Numbered from the stretch's first letter, positions 1 to 8,301 are shown. The stretch is DNA of 64,000 nt from Nocardia sputorum (GCF_027924405.1 NZ_AP026978.1:7316001-7380000), one strand, 5' to 3'. Numbers and translations: made by a program. The notes: generated by a model not told the origin, from the sequence alone.

Positions 1-585
1 GCCGAACATCAGCCAGTGCAGCCAGGTGCCGATGATCGGGATGGAGATCGTGATACCCGAGAACGCCGCCCGCAGGCCGGTGCCGGAGAGCAGGTCGTCG
101 GGCAGCGAGTACCCGAAGAACCCTTCGAACATCGCCAGGATCAGCAGCAGCGAACCGATCACCCAGTTCGCCTCCCGCGGCTTGCGGAACGCACCGGTGA
201 AGAAGATCCGGAACAAGTGCACGATGATCGACGCCGCGAACAGCAGCGCCGCCCAGTGGTGCACCTGCCGCACGAACAGGCCGCCGCGCACTTCGAAGGA
301 GAGATCCAGCGCTGTCTCGTACGCCCGTGACATGGTCACGCCGCGCAGCGGCTGGTAGGCGCCGTTGTAGACGACCTCCGTCATGGAGGGGTCGAAGAAA
401 AGGGTCAGGTACACGCCCGACAGCAGCAGGATGATGAAGCTGTAGAGCGCGATCTCGCCGAGCAGGAACGACCAGTGCGTCGGGAAGACCTTGTTGATCG
501 ACCGCTTCACGAACGCCGCGGCCTTGTACCGTTCGTCCGCCTCATCGGCTTGGTTGGCAATTGTGCGAGCTAGATCTATAGCCAT
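1..585 (-). CDS. qcrB: Cytochrome bc1 complex cytochrome b subunit, N-terminal part (runs off the left edge)
   Basis: Reading the minus strand from ATG at 585 gives about 195 residues that match the start of actinobacterial QcrB: the stretch [19 protein letters not shown], the FFDPSM loop, YQPLRGV, the heme-helix [13 protein letters not shown] with its paired histidines, and [12 protein letters not shown]. It is the membrane cytochrome b that oxidises menaquinol in the bc1-aa3 supercomplex. The 3' end lies outside the window. A purine-rich GGCGGGG sits 8 nt before the ATG; an in-frame GTG at 594 is a weaker alternative. In the usual actinobacterial qcrCAB operon qcrA ends right at qcrB, but here the minus strand upstream of 585 holds stop codons and no QcrA C-terminus, and the next gene is divergent. 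The copy therefore has its own promoter and may be a paralogue. A CTAC-N5-GTAG inverted repeat at 623-635 lies in this divergent promoter region and could be an operator. Identity is very secure; paralogue status is inferred. Confidence 0.93.
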   Translation of the reverse strand, partial: MAIDLARTIANQADEADERYKAAAFVKRSINKVFPTHWSFLLGEIALYSFIILLLSGVYLTLFFDPSMTEVVYNGAYQPLRGVTMSRAYETALDLSFEVRGGLFVRQVHHWAALLFAASIIVHLFRIFFTGAFRKPREANWVIGSLLLILAMFEGFFGYSLPDDLLSGTGLRAAFSGITISIPIIGTWLHWLMFG

Positions 586-748
586 GGCCGACACCCCGCC
601 TGGGTGAGTGGTATCCGTTCTACTACAGACGGTAGCAGAGCTGGGTGCCGGAATCGATGGCGTTTTCCGGGCGATATGTGGAACAAGATCATTCACATTG
701 CCCCGGGCTCGTCGGACGCCATCGAATCCGAGTCGATATCGTTTTACT

Positions 749-2383
749 GTGAGCGCGATGGCACCGCAGGACGCGACGATGTATTGGCTGTCCAAACGCA
801 CGCGCAACGACCTTTTTCTGGTGTATTGCTTCGCCGATCGCGGACTGCCCACCGAGGAACTGCGCGCCGCCGTCGCCGAACGCAGTGCGCGGATCGCGGA
901 CCTGCGGGTCCGGTTGCGCGAACTGCCCGGGGACATCGATTATCCGTTCTGGACACGATCTGAATTCGCCGCCGAGCAAATCGTGGAACACGAACTGCGG
1001 GAACGTAATTGGTCGTGCCTGCTGGAGGCCCTCGGCGAGTTGCTGGGTACCGGTGTCGACGCCGCGGTGCACCCGTGGCGGCTGCATCTGTTCCGTGCGA
1101 TCGCCGACGCGCCAGGGCAAACGGGCGAGCCCGCGCTGGTGGTGGTGCTCCAGATGTCCCACGCGCTGGCCGACGGCCGGCGGGCGTCGGCGATCGCGCG
1201 TGCGCTGTTCGGCGGTGCGGGGAACCATTCCGGCGAGCCCGAAAGCCGTACTGGAGCGTCCGGCCCCGGTGGGGGACCGGCCGGCGACAGTGCCACTGAT
1301 GCCGCAGGTACCGAGAGTTGGGGTGACAGGACTCCGGTCGCGGATCGATCGGTTCCGGGACTGTCCGTACCAGAGGAATGCGCGGTTGGCTGGACCGCGG
1401 TTGCCCGTGAGCGGACCGCGGTGCACTCGGTGTCGGCGAGCGGGTCGTCGGTGCGAGTGCGGGTCGGCTCGACGGTAGTGCGTGTGCGGACCCTCGCGGA
1501 TGCGATGTGGGGGAGCGCGCTCCCGGCAAGAGTGCTGGTCGCTTCGGCTGTCGGTCTGCTGCGCGTTCCGGCCCGGCTGGCCGCGACCGCGGTGCGCGGC
1601 TACCAGGCGTTCCGAGCTCAGCAGCGGCTCGCGGCGTCGACCGAGGCGGGCGAATTGCCGCCGCCGGGGCCGGGTTTCCCGCCGACTGCGCTGAACCATG
1701 CGTCGGCGGAGGGGATCTCGCGACACGAAGCTCGGATGCTGGTGTTTCCGGCCGGAGAGTTGCGGGTGCCCGGTCGTACGGTCACGGTCGTCGTCCTGAC
1801 CGCGGTGTCGCTGGCGCTCGCCCGCTACCTGGCCGACCGGGGTGAGCCGGTGGAGCGGCTCGGTGCGCAGGTCCCGATGGCCCTGGCCGAGGACACCGGT
1901 CCACGCAACAACTATCGCAGTCTCGGCGTCGACCTCTTCGTCGATGAACCCGATCCGAGTCTGCGCGCCGACAAGATCGCCGCGGCGCTTGCCGACCGGC
2001 GCGCCCGCGCCCGGCACCCGCTGCTGTCGGCGCAGGACCGGGTCACCGCGACGATTCCCGCCCCCATGCTGCGGCGGGACGTCGACCGCTATCCCCTCGA
2101 TATCGTTCCCGGCTCGATAGCTGGGCACACTGTCGTCTCCAGTGTCGACCGCGGGCCGGCCGACCTGTCCTTCGGTGGCGGGCCGGTGCGGTTCACGGCC
2201 GGATTCCCGGCGCTCGGCTCCGTCATGCACCTCACCCACGGCGTGCACGGACTCGGCGACACCGTCACCATCTCCCTGCACGCCGACCCGAAGGTCCTAC
2301 CGGATCTCGACGCCTACGCCGCCCACCTCCGCGCCGCGCTGCTGGAAGCGCACCGCGCCCTGGTCGGCTCCGCTCCGGCGTGA
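749..2383 (+). CDS. Wax ester synthase/diacylglycerol acyltransferase-like (WS/DGAT) protein
   Basis: The protein starts with the WS/DGAT signature [12 protein letters not shown] and contains SHALADG (Ser137, His138, Asp142, Gly143), the HHxxxDG acyltransferase motif with the first His replaced by Ser but the catalytic second His kept. A central stretch (about residues 165-260) is low in family features, followed by a C-terminal domain with [11 protein letters not shown] and [20 protein letters not shown], typical of the WSD1-like C-terminal half. Enzymes of this family esterify fatty acyl-CoA to diacylglycerol or fatty alcohol in storage-lipid synthesis. I start at GTG 749; ATG 758 is equally possible. 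A longer frame back to 608 exists but its extra residues look like non-coding DNA. It is divergent from qcrB and convergent with the next gene. The degenerate middle and altered motif mean the activity could differ from a standard enzyme. Confidence 0.8.
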   Translation: MSAMAPQDATMYWLSKRTRNDLFLVYCFADRGLPTEELRAAVAERSARIADLRVRLRELPGDIDYPFWTRSEFAAEQIVEHELRERNWSCLLEALGELLGTGVDAAVHPWRLHLFRAIADAPGQTGEPALVVVLQMSHALADGRRASAIARALFGGAGNHSGEPESRTGASGPGGGPAGDSATDAAGTESWGDRTPVADRSVPGLSVPEECAVGWTAVARERTAVHSVSASGSSVRVRVGSTVVRVRTLADAMWGSALPARVLVASAVGLLRVPARLAATAVRGYQAFRAQQRLAASTEAGELPPPGPGFPPTALNHASAEGISRHEARMLVFPAGELRVPGRTVTVVVLTAVSLALARYLADRGEPVERLGAQVPMALAEDTGPRNNYRSLGVDLFVDEPDPSLRADKIAAALADRRARARHPLLSAQDRVTATIPAPMLRRDVDRYPLDIVPGSIAGHTVVSSVDRGPADLSFGGGPVRFTAGFPALGSVMHLTHGVHGLGDTVTISLHADPKVLPDLDAYAAHLRAALLEAHRALVGSAPA

Positions 2384-2401
2384 CACTCGTTCGCCCGCCG
2401 A

Positions 2402-3052
2402 TCAGGAACGGGCGAGGGCGGGCTGGGGCGTGGCCTGGTGGACCTCGGCGGAGATCTTGATCTCCAGTTCCAGCCGGGTGACGTTGATGACCGAGCGCTC
2501 CTCCTCGACGGTGTTCTCGATCGCCCGCGACCACAGCGCCTGGATCTCGGTGATCTCTTCGGCGGTGGCCTCGCCGTCGAGCTCGATCCGGCGGCGTTGC
2601 AAGCTGATGTTCAGCGCCGCGGTGAGCGTCCGCATCAGGTCCTCGCAGCGATTGGGGATCTTGCGGTGCGCCACCACGCGCAAGGTGCTGATGAAATCCC
2701 GCGAGCCGGTGATCACCTGCCGGACCTCCGCGTCGAGCTCATCCAGTTCCTCCGCATCCCAGCGATCGCAGTGCAACAACTGCTGGCGGACGTCGCTCGA
2801 GATGGCCAGCACGGACGAGACCGCCGCCAGCACCGACTCCCGCCGCCACTTGTCGAGCTCGCGCCGCTCGGCCGCCGCGTTCGTCAGCTCCACGTTGCGC
2901 TGCGCCGCGTCCAAGGTGGCCCGGTTCCGCTCGTCCGCTGCGGTGACCGCCGCCCGGTTGGCGCGGTTGTTGACCAGCACGCCGACCAAGACCGCAATGC
3001 CGACGACGAGAGAACCGAAAAGCGGGAGCCACTGAGTCACGGGGACGATCAT
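2402..3052 (-). CDS. Membrane-anchored coiled-coil protein of unknown function
   Basis: A 216-residue protein. It has one N-terminal hydrophobic helix (about residues 7-27, WLPLFGSLVVGIAVLVGVLV) followed by an Ala/Arg/Glu-rich heptad-like region (about 30-75) predicted to form a coiled coil, then an alpha-helical body. This layout suggests a cytoplasmic helical domain tethered to the membrane. I recognise no catalytic motif. It is convergent with the acyltransferase gene, with 18 bp between the stop codons. Coding is supported by actinobacterial codon bias and the plausible start (ATG on the minus strand at 3052). Function unknown. Confidence 0.65.
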   Translation of the reverse strand: MIVPVTQWLPLFGSLVVGIAVLVGVLVNNRANRAAVTAADERNRATLDAAQRNVELTNAAAERRELDKWRRESVLAAVSSVLAISSDVRQQLLHCDRWDAEELDELDAEVRQVITGSRDFISTLRVVAHRKIPNRCEDLMRTLTAALNISLQRRRIELDGEATAEEITEIQALWSRAIENTVEEERSVINVTRLELEIKISAEVHQATPQPALARS

Positions 3053-3140
3053 TCCATCGGAATGGGAAGTCGCACAGCCTAGATCGGGCGAATCCGGCTC
3101 GTCCGGCTACTCGGGAGGAAATCCGAACGGCGGACCGGGG

Positions 3141-3620
3141 TCAGTCCCGTGCGGCGCCTTCCGGCCACACGACATCGACCGGCACACCACGTGCACGCGC
3201 GAGTTCGACCACCGTCCCGGTGCCCGCCTTCTGCCCGGCATCGCCATCCCACACGGCGATCAGTCGATCGACCGACTCCACCACGGCATCGTTGGCTGCT
3301 TCGTACGCTGCACGGCCCGCGTCGTCGAAATCCATCACCCGCACCTCCGCCGCGTTCTTCACGAGCTCGTCGAACAGCTCGGCGTGATCCGGTTTCACCT
3401 TCCGCTCGCGGTAGTTCCGGGACGGCAACACCACCTCGAGCCGCCCACCCGCATCGAGCACCGCCCGCGCGAACACCGAATCGGAACCGCGCGCAATACA
3501 ACTCACTCCGACCAATTCGCTCGGATCGTGCTCGCCCAGCAGCGCACGCACCGCGTCGTACACCAACGGCGCGGTGGCCTCGGTGATGTTCATGTGCCCG
3601 GTGACGCCGATCCGCACCAT
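3141..3620 (-). CDS. SLOG/LOG-like Rossmann nucleotide-binding protein
   Basis: A 159-residue protein with the pattern of the SLOG superfamily (DprA/YpsA/TIR-associated sensors): an N-terminal VRIGVTGHMN strand-turn, a central GVSCIARGSDSVFA segment matching the small-residue ligand loop, and a C-terminal RLIAVWDGDAG-x-GTGTVVELAR loop. SLOG domains bind nucleotides or nucleotide-derived messengers. It lies 12 bp downstream of the XRE/TPR regulator on the same strand, so the two are probably co-transcribed. XRE/TPR plus SLOG pairs next to small secreted or membrane genes are a recurrent arrangement in filamentous actinobacteria, but I know of no established function. Fold assignment is good; ligand and role are unknown. 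Confidence 0.7.
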   Translation of the reverse strand: MVRIGVTGHMNITEATAPLVYDAVRALLGEHDPSELVGVSCIARGSDSVFARAVLDAGGRLEVVLPSRNYRERKVKPDHAELFDELVKNAAEVRVMDFDDAGRAAYEAANDAVVESVDRLIAVWDGDAGQKAGTGTVVELARARGVPVDVVWPEGAARD

Positions 3621-3632
3621 GCAGATGTGCTC

Positions 3633-5006
3633 CTATGCTGTCGCGGCAACCAGCGGCCGCATCCGCTCCCGCAATTCGACGACCGCGCCCACCGTCGCGA
3701 ACTGCCCAGTGCGGTTGTACACCCTGGCCAGCTTCTTTGCGACACGGTCCGACGCGGTCTGCTCGACCACTTGCAAAGCATTGTGACCGACGCGGCACGC
3801 TTCCTCGAGCTCGCCCTCGATGATTCGGGCCTCGACCATGCCCAACTGATCCAGAGCCGCACTGCGCCGACGACCCGGCCTGCGTGACGCGATCGCCCGC
3901 CCGATGTAGCCCGCAGCTTCGGACGCGGTCGCGCGGTCGCCGTCGCGGCGCGCGATGTCCAATAATCGGCCGCCGATCGTGCCCGCTAGTTCTGCGCTGT
4001 CGAAGTAGCGAATCCAGTCGGGGTCCATCGAATGGTCGGAGTCGGCGAACGCCGCATGCGCCTTATCGCAGGAGTGCTGGAACGCGGTTTGGCGGCCGAG
4101 CTGCCCGTACGCCCACGCTTCCCGCGTGAACAGCATCGCCTCAGTCGTCGGAGTGATGTGGCCGGCCGCGTAGTCCTGTGCCAGGCGGACCAGTTCGAGG
4201 GCGTCCCCTGGCTGTTGCAGGGACAGGAGCTGACGTGCCATCCCGGCCAACACCACTGCGGCGAACGCGCGATCATCGGCTTCCCGTGCGGCGCGGACTG
4301 CGAGCGCGTAGTAGCGCTGCGCTAGCCGTTGGTGCCCGGAGTCCCACGACATCATCGCTGCCGTTTCCGCCAGTTCTGCCATCGTGGCCGCGAGTTCGCG
4401 GCGGATCTCCGGCGGATGCGATTCGGTGAGTAGTTCATTCACCTCGGCGAGTTGCCCGACAACAGCTTTGCGACGCAGGCCGCCGCCGTGCTGGTCGTCC
4501 CATGCACGGAAGACGCGCGCGGTGGTGCGCAGCTGCTCGACCTCTTGTAGACCGATACCGGGTCGAGCGCGCCCTGGCACCTTCAGTATGTCCGGTGTAC
4601 TTCGCAGCCACCGCTCCAGTGGTTCGAGCAGTGGGGCACCGGCGACTACGCCGAGTAGCGCGCGGCCGACCTTGCGGCGATCAATCATCAGGTCCTCCCG
4701 GGTCAGATCGGCGGCGACCTCCGTTGCTTCAGCCGTCCACATTTCTGGAGGCCACTGCGCCACCACCGTATCCGCGTCGGTGGGGTCGATGCTCACGATG
4801 AACCGTTCACGCTGTTCCGGTGTGGCTCGCGCGAGCAGCGTGTTCATGATGCCCGCAGAGTTCGTGTTGAGCACGGTGTCGCCCTCTGCGCGCCACTTCT
4901 TCACCGTGGACAGCCCCACGCCCGACTTCTGCGCGAACCGTCGTTGTGTAAGCCCAAGGGCATCGCGCAGGGCTGTCGCCCGTGCGCCGGTCCATGCGAG
5001 CTGCAT
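3633..5006 (-). CDS. XRE-family helix-turn-helix regulator with TPR-like helical C-terminus
   Basis: From ATG 5006 the protein has 457 residues. Residues 1-50 form a Cro/C1-type helix-turn-helix (RDALGLTQRRFAQKSGVG, then STVKKWRAEG). The rest is a long helical repeat region (ELAETAAMMSWDSGHQRLAQ, ALAVRAAREADDRAFAAVVLA, AWAYGQLGRQTAF) of TPR type, ending at MRPLVAATA. Such proteins resemble peptide- or ligand-sensing RRNPP-like or streptomycete TPR regulators. The frame is open upstream to 5405, but that part lies in the divergent promoter region and lacks family features, so I use ATG 5006. It is divergent from the DUF4254 cassette, which it may control, and is followed by the SLOG gene. Confidence 0.82.
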   Translation of the reverse strand: MQLAWTGARATALRDALGLTQRRFAQKSGVGLSTVKKWRAEGDTVLNTNSAGIMNTLLARATPEQRERFIVSIDPTDADTVVAQWPPEMWTAEATEVAADLTREDLMIDRRKVGRALLGVVAGAPLLEPLERWLRSTPDILKVPGRARPGIGLQEVEQLRTTARVFRAWDDQHGGGLRRKAVVGQLAEVNELLTESHPPEIRRELAATMAELAETAAMMSWDSGHQRLAQRYYALAVRAAREADDRAFAAVVLAGMARQLLSLQQPGDALELVRLAQDYAAGHITPTTEAMLFTREAWAYGQLGRQTAFQHSCDKAHAAFADSDHSMDPDWIRYFDSAELAGTIGGRLLDIARRDGDRATASEAAGYIGRAIASRRPGRRRSAALDQLGMVEARIIEGELEEACRVGHNALQVVEQTASDRVAKKLARVYNRTGQFATVGAVVELRERMRPLVAATA

Positions 5007-5267
5007 ACCCAACTGTGACCCCCTCGAACTCGCCGAATGAACCCGAAGTAGACCGAAGTAGACCGCGAATTGGACCAGGGTAGCCCGCAATGTCGTTCCA
5101 GCAGTGGCAGTTTCGCGGGATGGTCGAGCGCACACGGGTGCTGGACCCCGGGGGTTCTTATTACGTCTCGAATTAGTACCCGGCCGCGCGGAGGTCGAAA
5201 TCTGGTTCGAATCAACGCGGACGGTTCCAGTGCCGGTGTACCCAAACAATCCGTCACGGAGGCTGCC

Positions 5268-5447
5268 ATGCGCATTTCGCGAGAGACCCGCGATCTGTGG
5301 GAGGCCCGCTATAGCGAGTGCGGCACCGAACCCACAGATCTCGATCTGGAGCGTGCCCGGTTCATCCTCACCGCCCATTCCGGGCATGGCGGTGGTTGCC
5401 TGCAATACCTCGCGGCGATGGCCTACTCGTTCGGATCGGAGGGATAG
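5268..5447 (+). CDS. Small protein, first gene of the DUF4254 cassette
   Basis: ATG 5268 follows a good ribosome site (ACGGAGG, 7 nt before). The 59-residue product begins MRISRETRDLWEARY and is acidic in its middle with a Gly/His run (HSGHGGG). No signal peptide or known domain. It is the first gene after the divergent promoter region shared with the XRE regulator and ends 5 bp before the DUF4254 gene, so the set looks like one operon. Function unknown; coding call rests on RBS, spacing and context. Confidence 0.55.
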   Translation: MRISRETRDLWEARYSECGTEPTDLDLERARFILTAHSGHGGGCLQYLAAMAYSFGSEG

Positions 5448-5452
5448 CGATC

Positions 5453-5899
5453 TTGGACGCGGGCTACAGGTCCCGGCACGATTTGCCGGACTGGCATGAG
5501 GTCAGCGCGGCGATCCGCTACGTCACCGGCGATAAGCCGGGCGATCACCTGGTGACTCGGTGGACGCGGGCGCTCGCGCAGTTACATCGCACCCGTCGCG
5601 TCAGCCCTGACCGCGTCAGCGAGATAGACCGGCGCCGAGCGGAGCTGGTGGTGTTGATCAACCAGTGGGTCGCCACGCACCTCGCGCCGTCCAGTACCGA
5701 CGCCGATGAGGTCGGGCCTGTGGCTGACGCGCTCGTCGCCGCGTATATCGACGCCGAGTCGCTGCTGATGGCGCCGGACGAGGTAGCCGCAGAAACCCTG
5801 CATTCGGCGTGGTCTCGGGTGGGGTACCTCGCCACCCGGTGGGGCGACCTCGTCGCCGCGGTCGTGGACGGACAGCCATGCCCGCCGGGCCGGTGCTGA
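5453..5899 (+). CDS. DUF4254-like protein
   Basis: About 148 residues from a TTG start at 5453, which follows GGAGGG at 5437-5442. The C-terminal two thirds (RVSEIDRRRAELVVLINQWV, then LADALVAAYIDAE-like and LHSAWSRVGYLATRWGDL) match the helical pattern of the actinobacterial DUF4254 family: an R-x-R-A-x-L-V-x-L-I-x-x-W-V helix followed by two further helices with a conserved HSAW. The function of the family is not known. It overlaps the next gene by 22 bp. The start codon is the least certain part. Confidence 0.65.
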   Translation: MDAGYRSRHDLPDWHEVSAAIRYVTGDKPGDHLVTRWTRALAQLHRTRRVSPDRVSEIDRRRAELVVLINQWVATHLAPSSTDADEVGPVADALVAAYIDAESLLMAPDEVAAETLHSAWSRVGYLATRWGDLVAAVVDGQPCPPGRC

Positions 5900-6219
5900 T
5901 GCTCGCCGCGATGACCGCCGCGGTCATCGCCTGCGTGTTCGCCGCAGCCTGGGCACTCACCGCGCAGCCAGCGGCCGGGCCACGGTTCCGCGAGATCGAG
6001 GAACGTCTCAGCCACGAACCGCCGCCCCTGCCGCTGACGGTCGAGCAGGCCCGCCAGCAGTGGCCCCGGCATGTCGGCTGCCGACTCACCCACTGCGCGC
6101 GCAAGCGGGAGATCCAGCGGACATTGCGCGCGGCCGGAGTTGCCCCACCCCTCGACATCGCATCAACGGCACCGACCCGGCGAGGTGGTCGGCACGCCCA
6201 CCCAAGGAGGAAACCGTGA
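5878..6219 (+). CDS. Small single-pass membrane protein in DUF4254 cassette
   Basis: 113 residues from ATG 5878, which lies inside the end of the DUF4254 gene, implying translational coupling. A hydrophobic helix occupies about residues 5-28 (PVLMLAAMTAAVIACVFAAA), followed by a Pro/Arg/His-rich hydrophilic tail containing two cysteines in a HVGCRLTHC segment. The topology suggests a membrane anchor with a basic tail. The stop overlaps the GTG start of the next gene. No family recognised. Confidence 0.55.
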   Translation: MPAGPVLMLAAMTAAVIACVFAAAWALTAQPAAGPRFREIEERLSHEPPPLPLTVEQARQQWPRHVGCRLTHCARKREIQRTLRAAGVAPPLDIASTAPTRRGGRHAHPRRKP

Positions 6220-6659
6220 AGATACGAATCGGCCGCGCTCTGCTGGCGGGATGCTCCGCGGCGGCAGTGCTCGCCGGAGTCGCCGTCCCGGCCGGAGCTT
6301 CAGCGGCCGTCGAGCCTGTGGCGGCCAAGCCCGTCGGTGTTTGCACCTTCGAGTTCAACAAGATCCCGTATGTGCTGCACAAGGCCGTCGTGGTCGGCGG
6401 AACAGTGACCTGCGATCCCACCTCGATCGAGTTCCACCTCACGTTGCAGCTGTGGCATCGGTCGGGCACCAGCAACCGGAAGCCGAAGGGGGAGCCGGGC
6501 ATTGTCACGCAGATACCCAACCCCAGCGTCCACATCGCCGCGATGGCGCTGGACTGCGTACCCGGCATGTGGCAGGGCAAGATCGTCATGCGCGCCACCT
6601 GGGACACCGGGACGAACGAGGGCCGCAAGGAAACCGTGCCCGCCATCCTCCAGTGCTAA
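6216..6659 (+). CDS. Secreted protein of unknown function
   Basis: GTG 6216 is preceded by the very strong site AAGGAGG (5 nt spacing). The 147-residue product has a classical Sec signal: a basic start (MKIRIGR), a hydrophobic core and an Ala-x-Ala-type cut near residue 30 (AGASAAVEP). The mature part has four cysteines (VCTFEF, VTCDPT, LDCVPG and the terminal QC) that could form two disulfides, and is otherwise beta-rich with an H-L-T-L-Q-L-W strand. Last strongly linked gene of the DUF4254 cassette. No family recognised. Confidence 0.65.
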   Translation: MKIRIGRALLAGCSAAAVLAGVAVPAGASAAVEPVAAKPVGVCTFEFNKIPYVLHKAVVVGGTVTCDPTSIEFHLTLQLWHRSGTSNRKPKGEPGIVTQIPNPSVHIAAMALDCVPGMWQGKIVMRATWDTGTNEGRKETVPAILQC

Positions 6660-6669
6660 GTTCACTCCG

Positions 6670-6954
6670 ATGAAGCTGCTCGTTATCACTAGCGGCCCTC
6701 CTACGTGGTCGACTCGTTGGTTTGTGTTGCGCTGCCACGTGCGCTCCTGGTTCCGGCGTGAAATCCGCGAGCCCGGCTATACCGGTGAGGGCCAGTGGCA
6801 TCCTCACCGCGAGTACGGCGGTTGGGTCATCCGTCCGGCCAGCGGGTGGCGTCGGTTCCGCTGGATAACCCCGCGCCTGCACTACACGCGCGCCATCCCC
6901 GCCGACGACATGTACGCCCTCGGCACTTGGATGCTGGCGAAGCTGGAGATGTAG
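6670..6954 (+). CDS. Small Trp/Arg-rich hypothetical protein
   Basis: 94 residues from ATG 6670, ten bases after the secreted protein gene. The product is unusually rich in Trp (8) and Arg and has no signal peptide or known domain. It ends with LGTWMLAKLEM. The ribosome site is weak. It may be the last gene of the cassette. Coding status is moderately supported by position and composition only. Confidence 0.45.
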   Translation: MKLLVITSGPPTWSTRWFVLRCHVRSWFRREIREPGYTGEGQWHPHREYGGWVIRPASGWRRFRWITPRLHYTRAIPADDMYALGTWMLAKLEM

Positions 6955-6957
6955 AGC

Positions 6958-7323
6958 GGTAAACCGGAGGAAGCGAATCCCGCCGTGCGGACCGCGTCGA
7001 CGGCCCGGAGCACCACCTCACCGAGAGCAGCGCACACCGTGGCCCGTCAGCTCCACGTTGCGCGGCGCCGCGTCCAAGCCGCTGAGTCCCACCACGACGG
7101 CGCCGACCTTGGCTGCCGCGAAGTACACCGCGAGCCAGTCGGGCGTCGCGGGTGCGCGATGCGGTCATCCTGGCCGGATGCCCCGATGCAGCAACCCGGC
7201 CGCTATCCGATCCGAACGTTCGTCCATCGCGGCGAAACCGATGTCGTCGCCGTCGCTGGTCCAGCCGACGCGGTGCCCCGCGTCTTGAGCCGCCCTCCGC
7301 AGGCAGTCGTGGATGCGAGTCAC
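6958..7323 (-). pseudogene. Decayed N-terminus of an acyl-CoA ligase (AMP-dependent synthetase)
   Basis: On the minus strand GTG 7323 opens a frame ending MDERSDRIAAGLLHRGIRPG then a TGA at 7167-7165. The same frame resumes as APATPDWLAVYFAAAKVGAV followed by VVGLSGLD and stops at 7018. In intact adenylate-forming ligases these two pieces are adjacent, as in RPGDR-hydrophobic-P-x-x-PDWLAVYFAAAKVGAVVVGL. A one-base shift at the TGA would read DRIA, so an insertion plus a compensating small deletion explains the break. Only about 100 of roughly 500 residues remain; everything after is missing. The GTG overlaps the stop of the hydrolase gene (GTGA), so the ancestral gene was coupled to it. The remaining 6958-7017 shows no clear homology. 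Remnant status is clear from the sequence. Confidence 0.75.
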
Positions 7324-8225
7324 CGAGTTCTCCCTCGAGCCGCGGTCGGTGCGAGGTGTTCGGTCAGGAAGTCGATCTGATCGGCGACGACTCGTTCCAC
7401 GATCGGCGGATGGTAGACCGTGAAATGGTCGGCGTCGTAGTGCTCCACGATGGCGCGCGGCGCATCGGCCTCGACCTTCTCCACGATGGTGGGAGCGATG
7501 AGATTTTCGAAGTCGCAGGCGCAGATCAGCAGCGGGCACCGCACCCGTGACGCGCGCGCCGCAGCGTTGTAGAACAGCATGCCCAGACCCGAGGCCGCGG
7601 TGATGCGGTTGTCGAATTCATACCCGTCCGGGCAGACCGAAAGCCAGCCTTCGAGCGCGCCGGGCTGATTGACGAAGGCGAGTTCACCCGGGCGGCCGAC
7701 GAGTTGGACATACCGGCGAGGCAAGCCCAGCGTCGCGCGCACCAGATCGGAGATGATCGGCCCGGTGAACCGCAGCAGATGCCGGAACCCGGCCCGGGCG
7801 ACAACCGCCCGTCCGCTCAGTACCGGACACTGCACGATCGCCGCGCTGATCTCCGGGTGGCGAGCCGCCGCCGCGACTACGTGGCTGGCTCCGAACGAGG
7901 TTCCCCACAACGCCACCCGTTCGGAGTCGAGTTCTGGACGCGAGTGGACGAATGCCAGGGCGGCATCGACATCGGCGGCGTAACGGCGCCGGCTCACCAG
8001 TTGGCGCGGTTGGCCGCCGGATTCTCCGAGGTGGCGGAAGTCGAAGGCCAGCACGGCGAAGCCCGCGTCCGAGAACCACTTCTCGTACTGGCCCAGCATC
8101 ATCTCGTGGGTCGCGCCGCCGCCGTGCACCAGCACCACGACCGGATGCGGCGCCGGGCCGGCCGGCAGGGTGAGCCATGCGGCGCACTCGTCGTCACCGG
8201 ACGAAAAAGTTGTTCGAATAGTCAT
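7320..8225 (-). CDS. Alpha/beta hydrolase
   Basis: 301 residues. The oxyanion loop HGGG is at 34-37, the nucleophile elbow GTSFG at 108-112 (Ser110), and a C-terminal DADHF supplies the catalytic His, with CDFENL carrying a probable acid. This is the serine hydrolase triad of the dienelactone-hydrolase/acyl-peptidase-like group; the substrate is unknown. The gene is divergent from a TetR regulator with two matching operators in the 76 bp between them, so repression by that TetR is likely. It was followed in the ancestor by an acyl-CoA ligase, now a remnant, which hints at degradation of an ester or lactone to a carboxylic acid. Confidence 0.85.
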   Translation of the reverse strand: MTIRTTFSSGDDECAAWLTLPAGPAPHPVVVLVHGGGATHEMMLGQYEKWFSDAGFAVLAFDFRHLGESGGQPRQLVSRRRYAADVDAALAFVHSRPELDSERVALWGTSFGASHVVAAAARHPEISAAIVQCPVLSGRAVVARAGFRHLLRFTGPIISDLVRATLGLPRRYVQLVGRPGELAFVNQPGALEGWLSVCPDGYEFDNRITAASGLGMLFYNAAARASRVRCPLLICACDFENLIAPTIVEKVEADAPRAIVEHYDADHFTVYHPPIVERVVADQIDFLTEHLAPTAARGRTR

Positions 8226-8234
8226 GACACCTCC

Positions 8235-8257
8235 GTTTAGGTACGTTGTACGTGAAC
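8235..8257. promoter_or_regulatory. TetR operator, site 1
   Basis: A 23-bp imperfect palindrome with GTT-x-A-x-GTAC-N3-GTAC-x-T-x-AAC symmetry, next to the hydrolase start. It matches site 2 in spacing and core (GTACG-N2-GTAC), as expected for one regulator binding twice in a divergent promoter. Confidence 0.65.
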
Positions 8258-8264
8258 ACAGTCA

Positions 8265-8290
8265 GTTAAACACGTACGCCGTACTTAAAC
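8265..8290. promoter_or_regulatory. TetR operator, site 2
   Basis: Inverted copy of site 1 with the core GTACGCCGTAC flanked by AAAC arms. Its centre is 33 bp from the centre of site 1, about three helical turns, so two TetR dimers could bind the same DNA face. It lies just before the TetR ribosome site AAGGGAGG. Confidence 0.65.
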
Positions 8291-8301
8291 AAGGGAGGTT
8301 C

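Noticed and set aside
689..2281. Long minus-strand ORF (530 codons) across the WS/DGAT gene
   Set aside because: It is a shadow frame of the real plus-strand gene, typical of high-GC DNA. Its product is Arg/Gly/Pro-rich with no motif, whereas the plus frame has clear WS/DGAT signatures.
5007..5405. N-terminal extension of the XRE gene to 5405
   Set aside because: The extension has no helix-turn-helix features and would remove the divergent promoter; the family core starts at MQLAWTG (5006).
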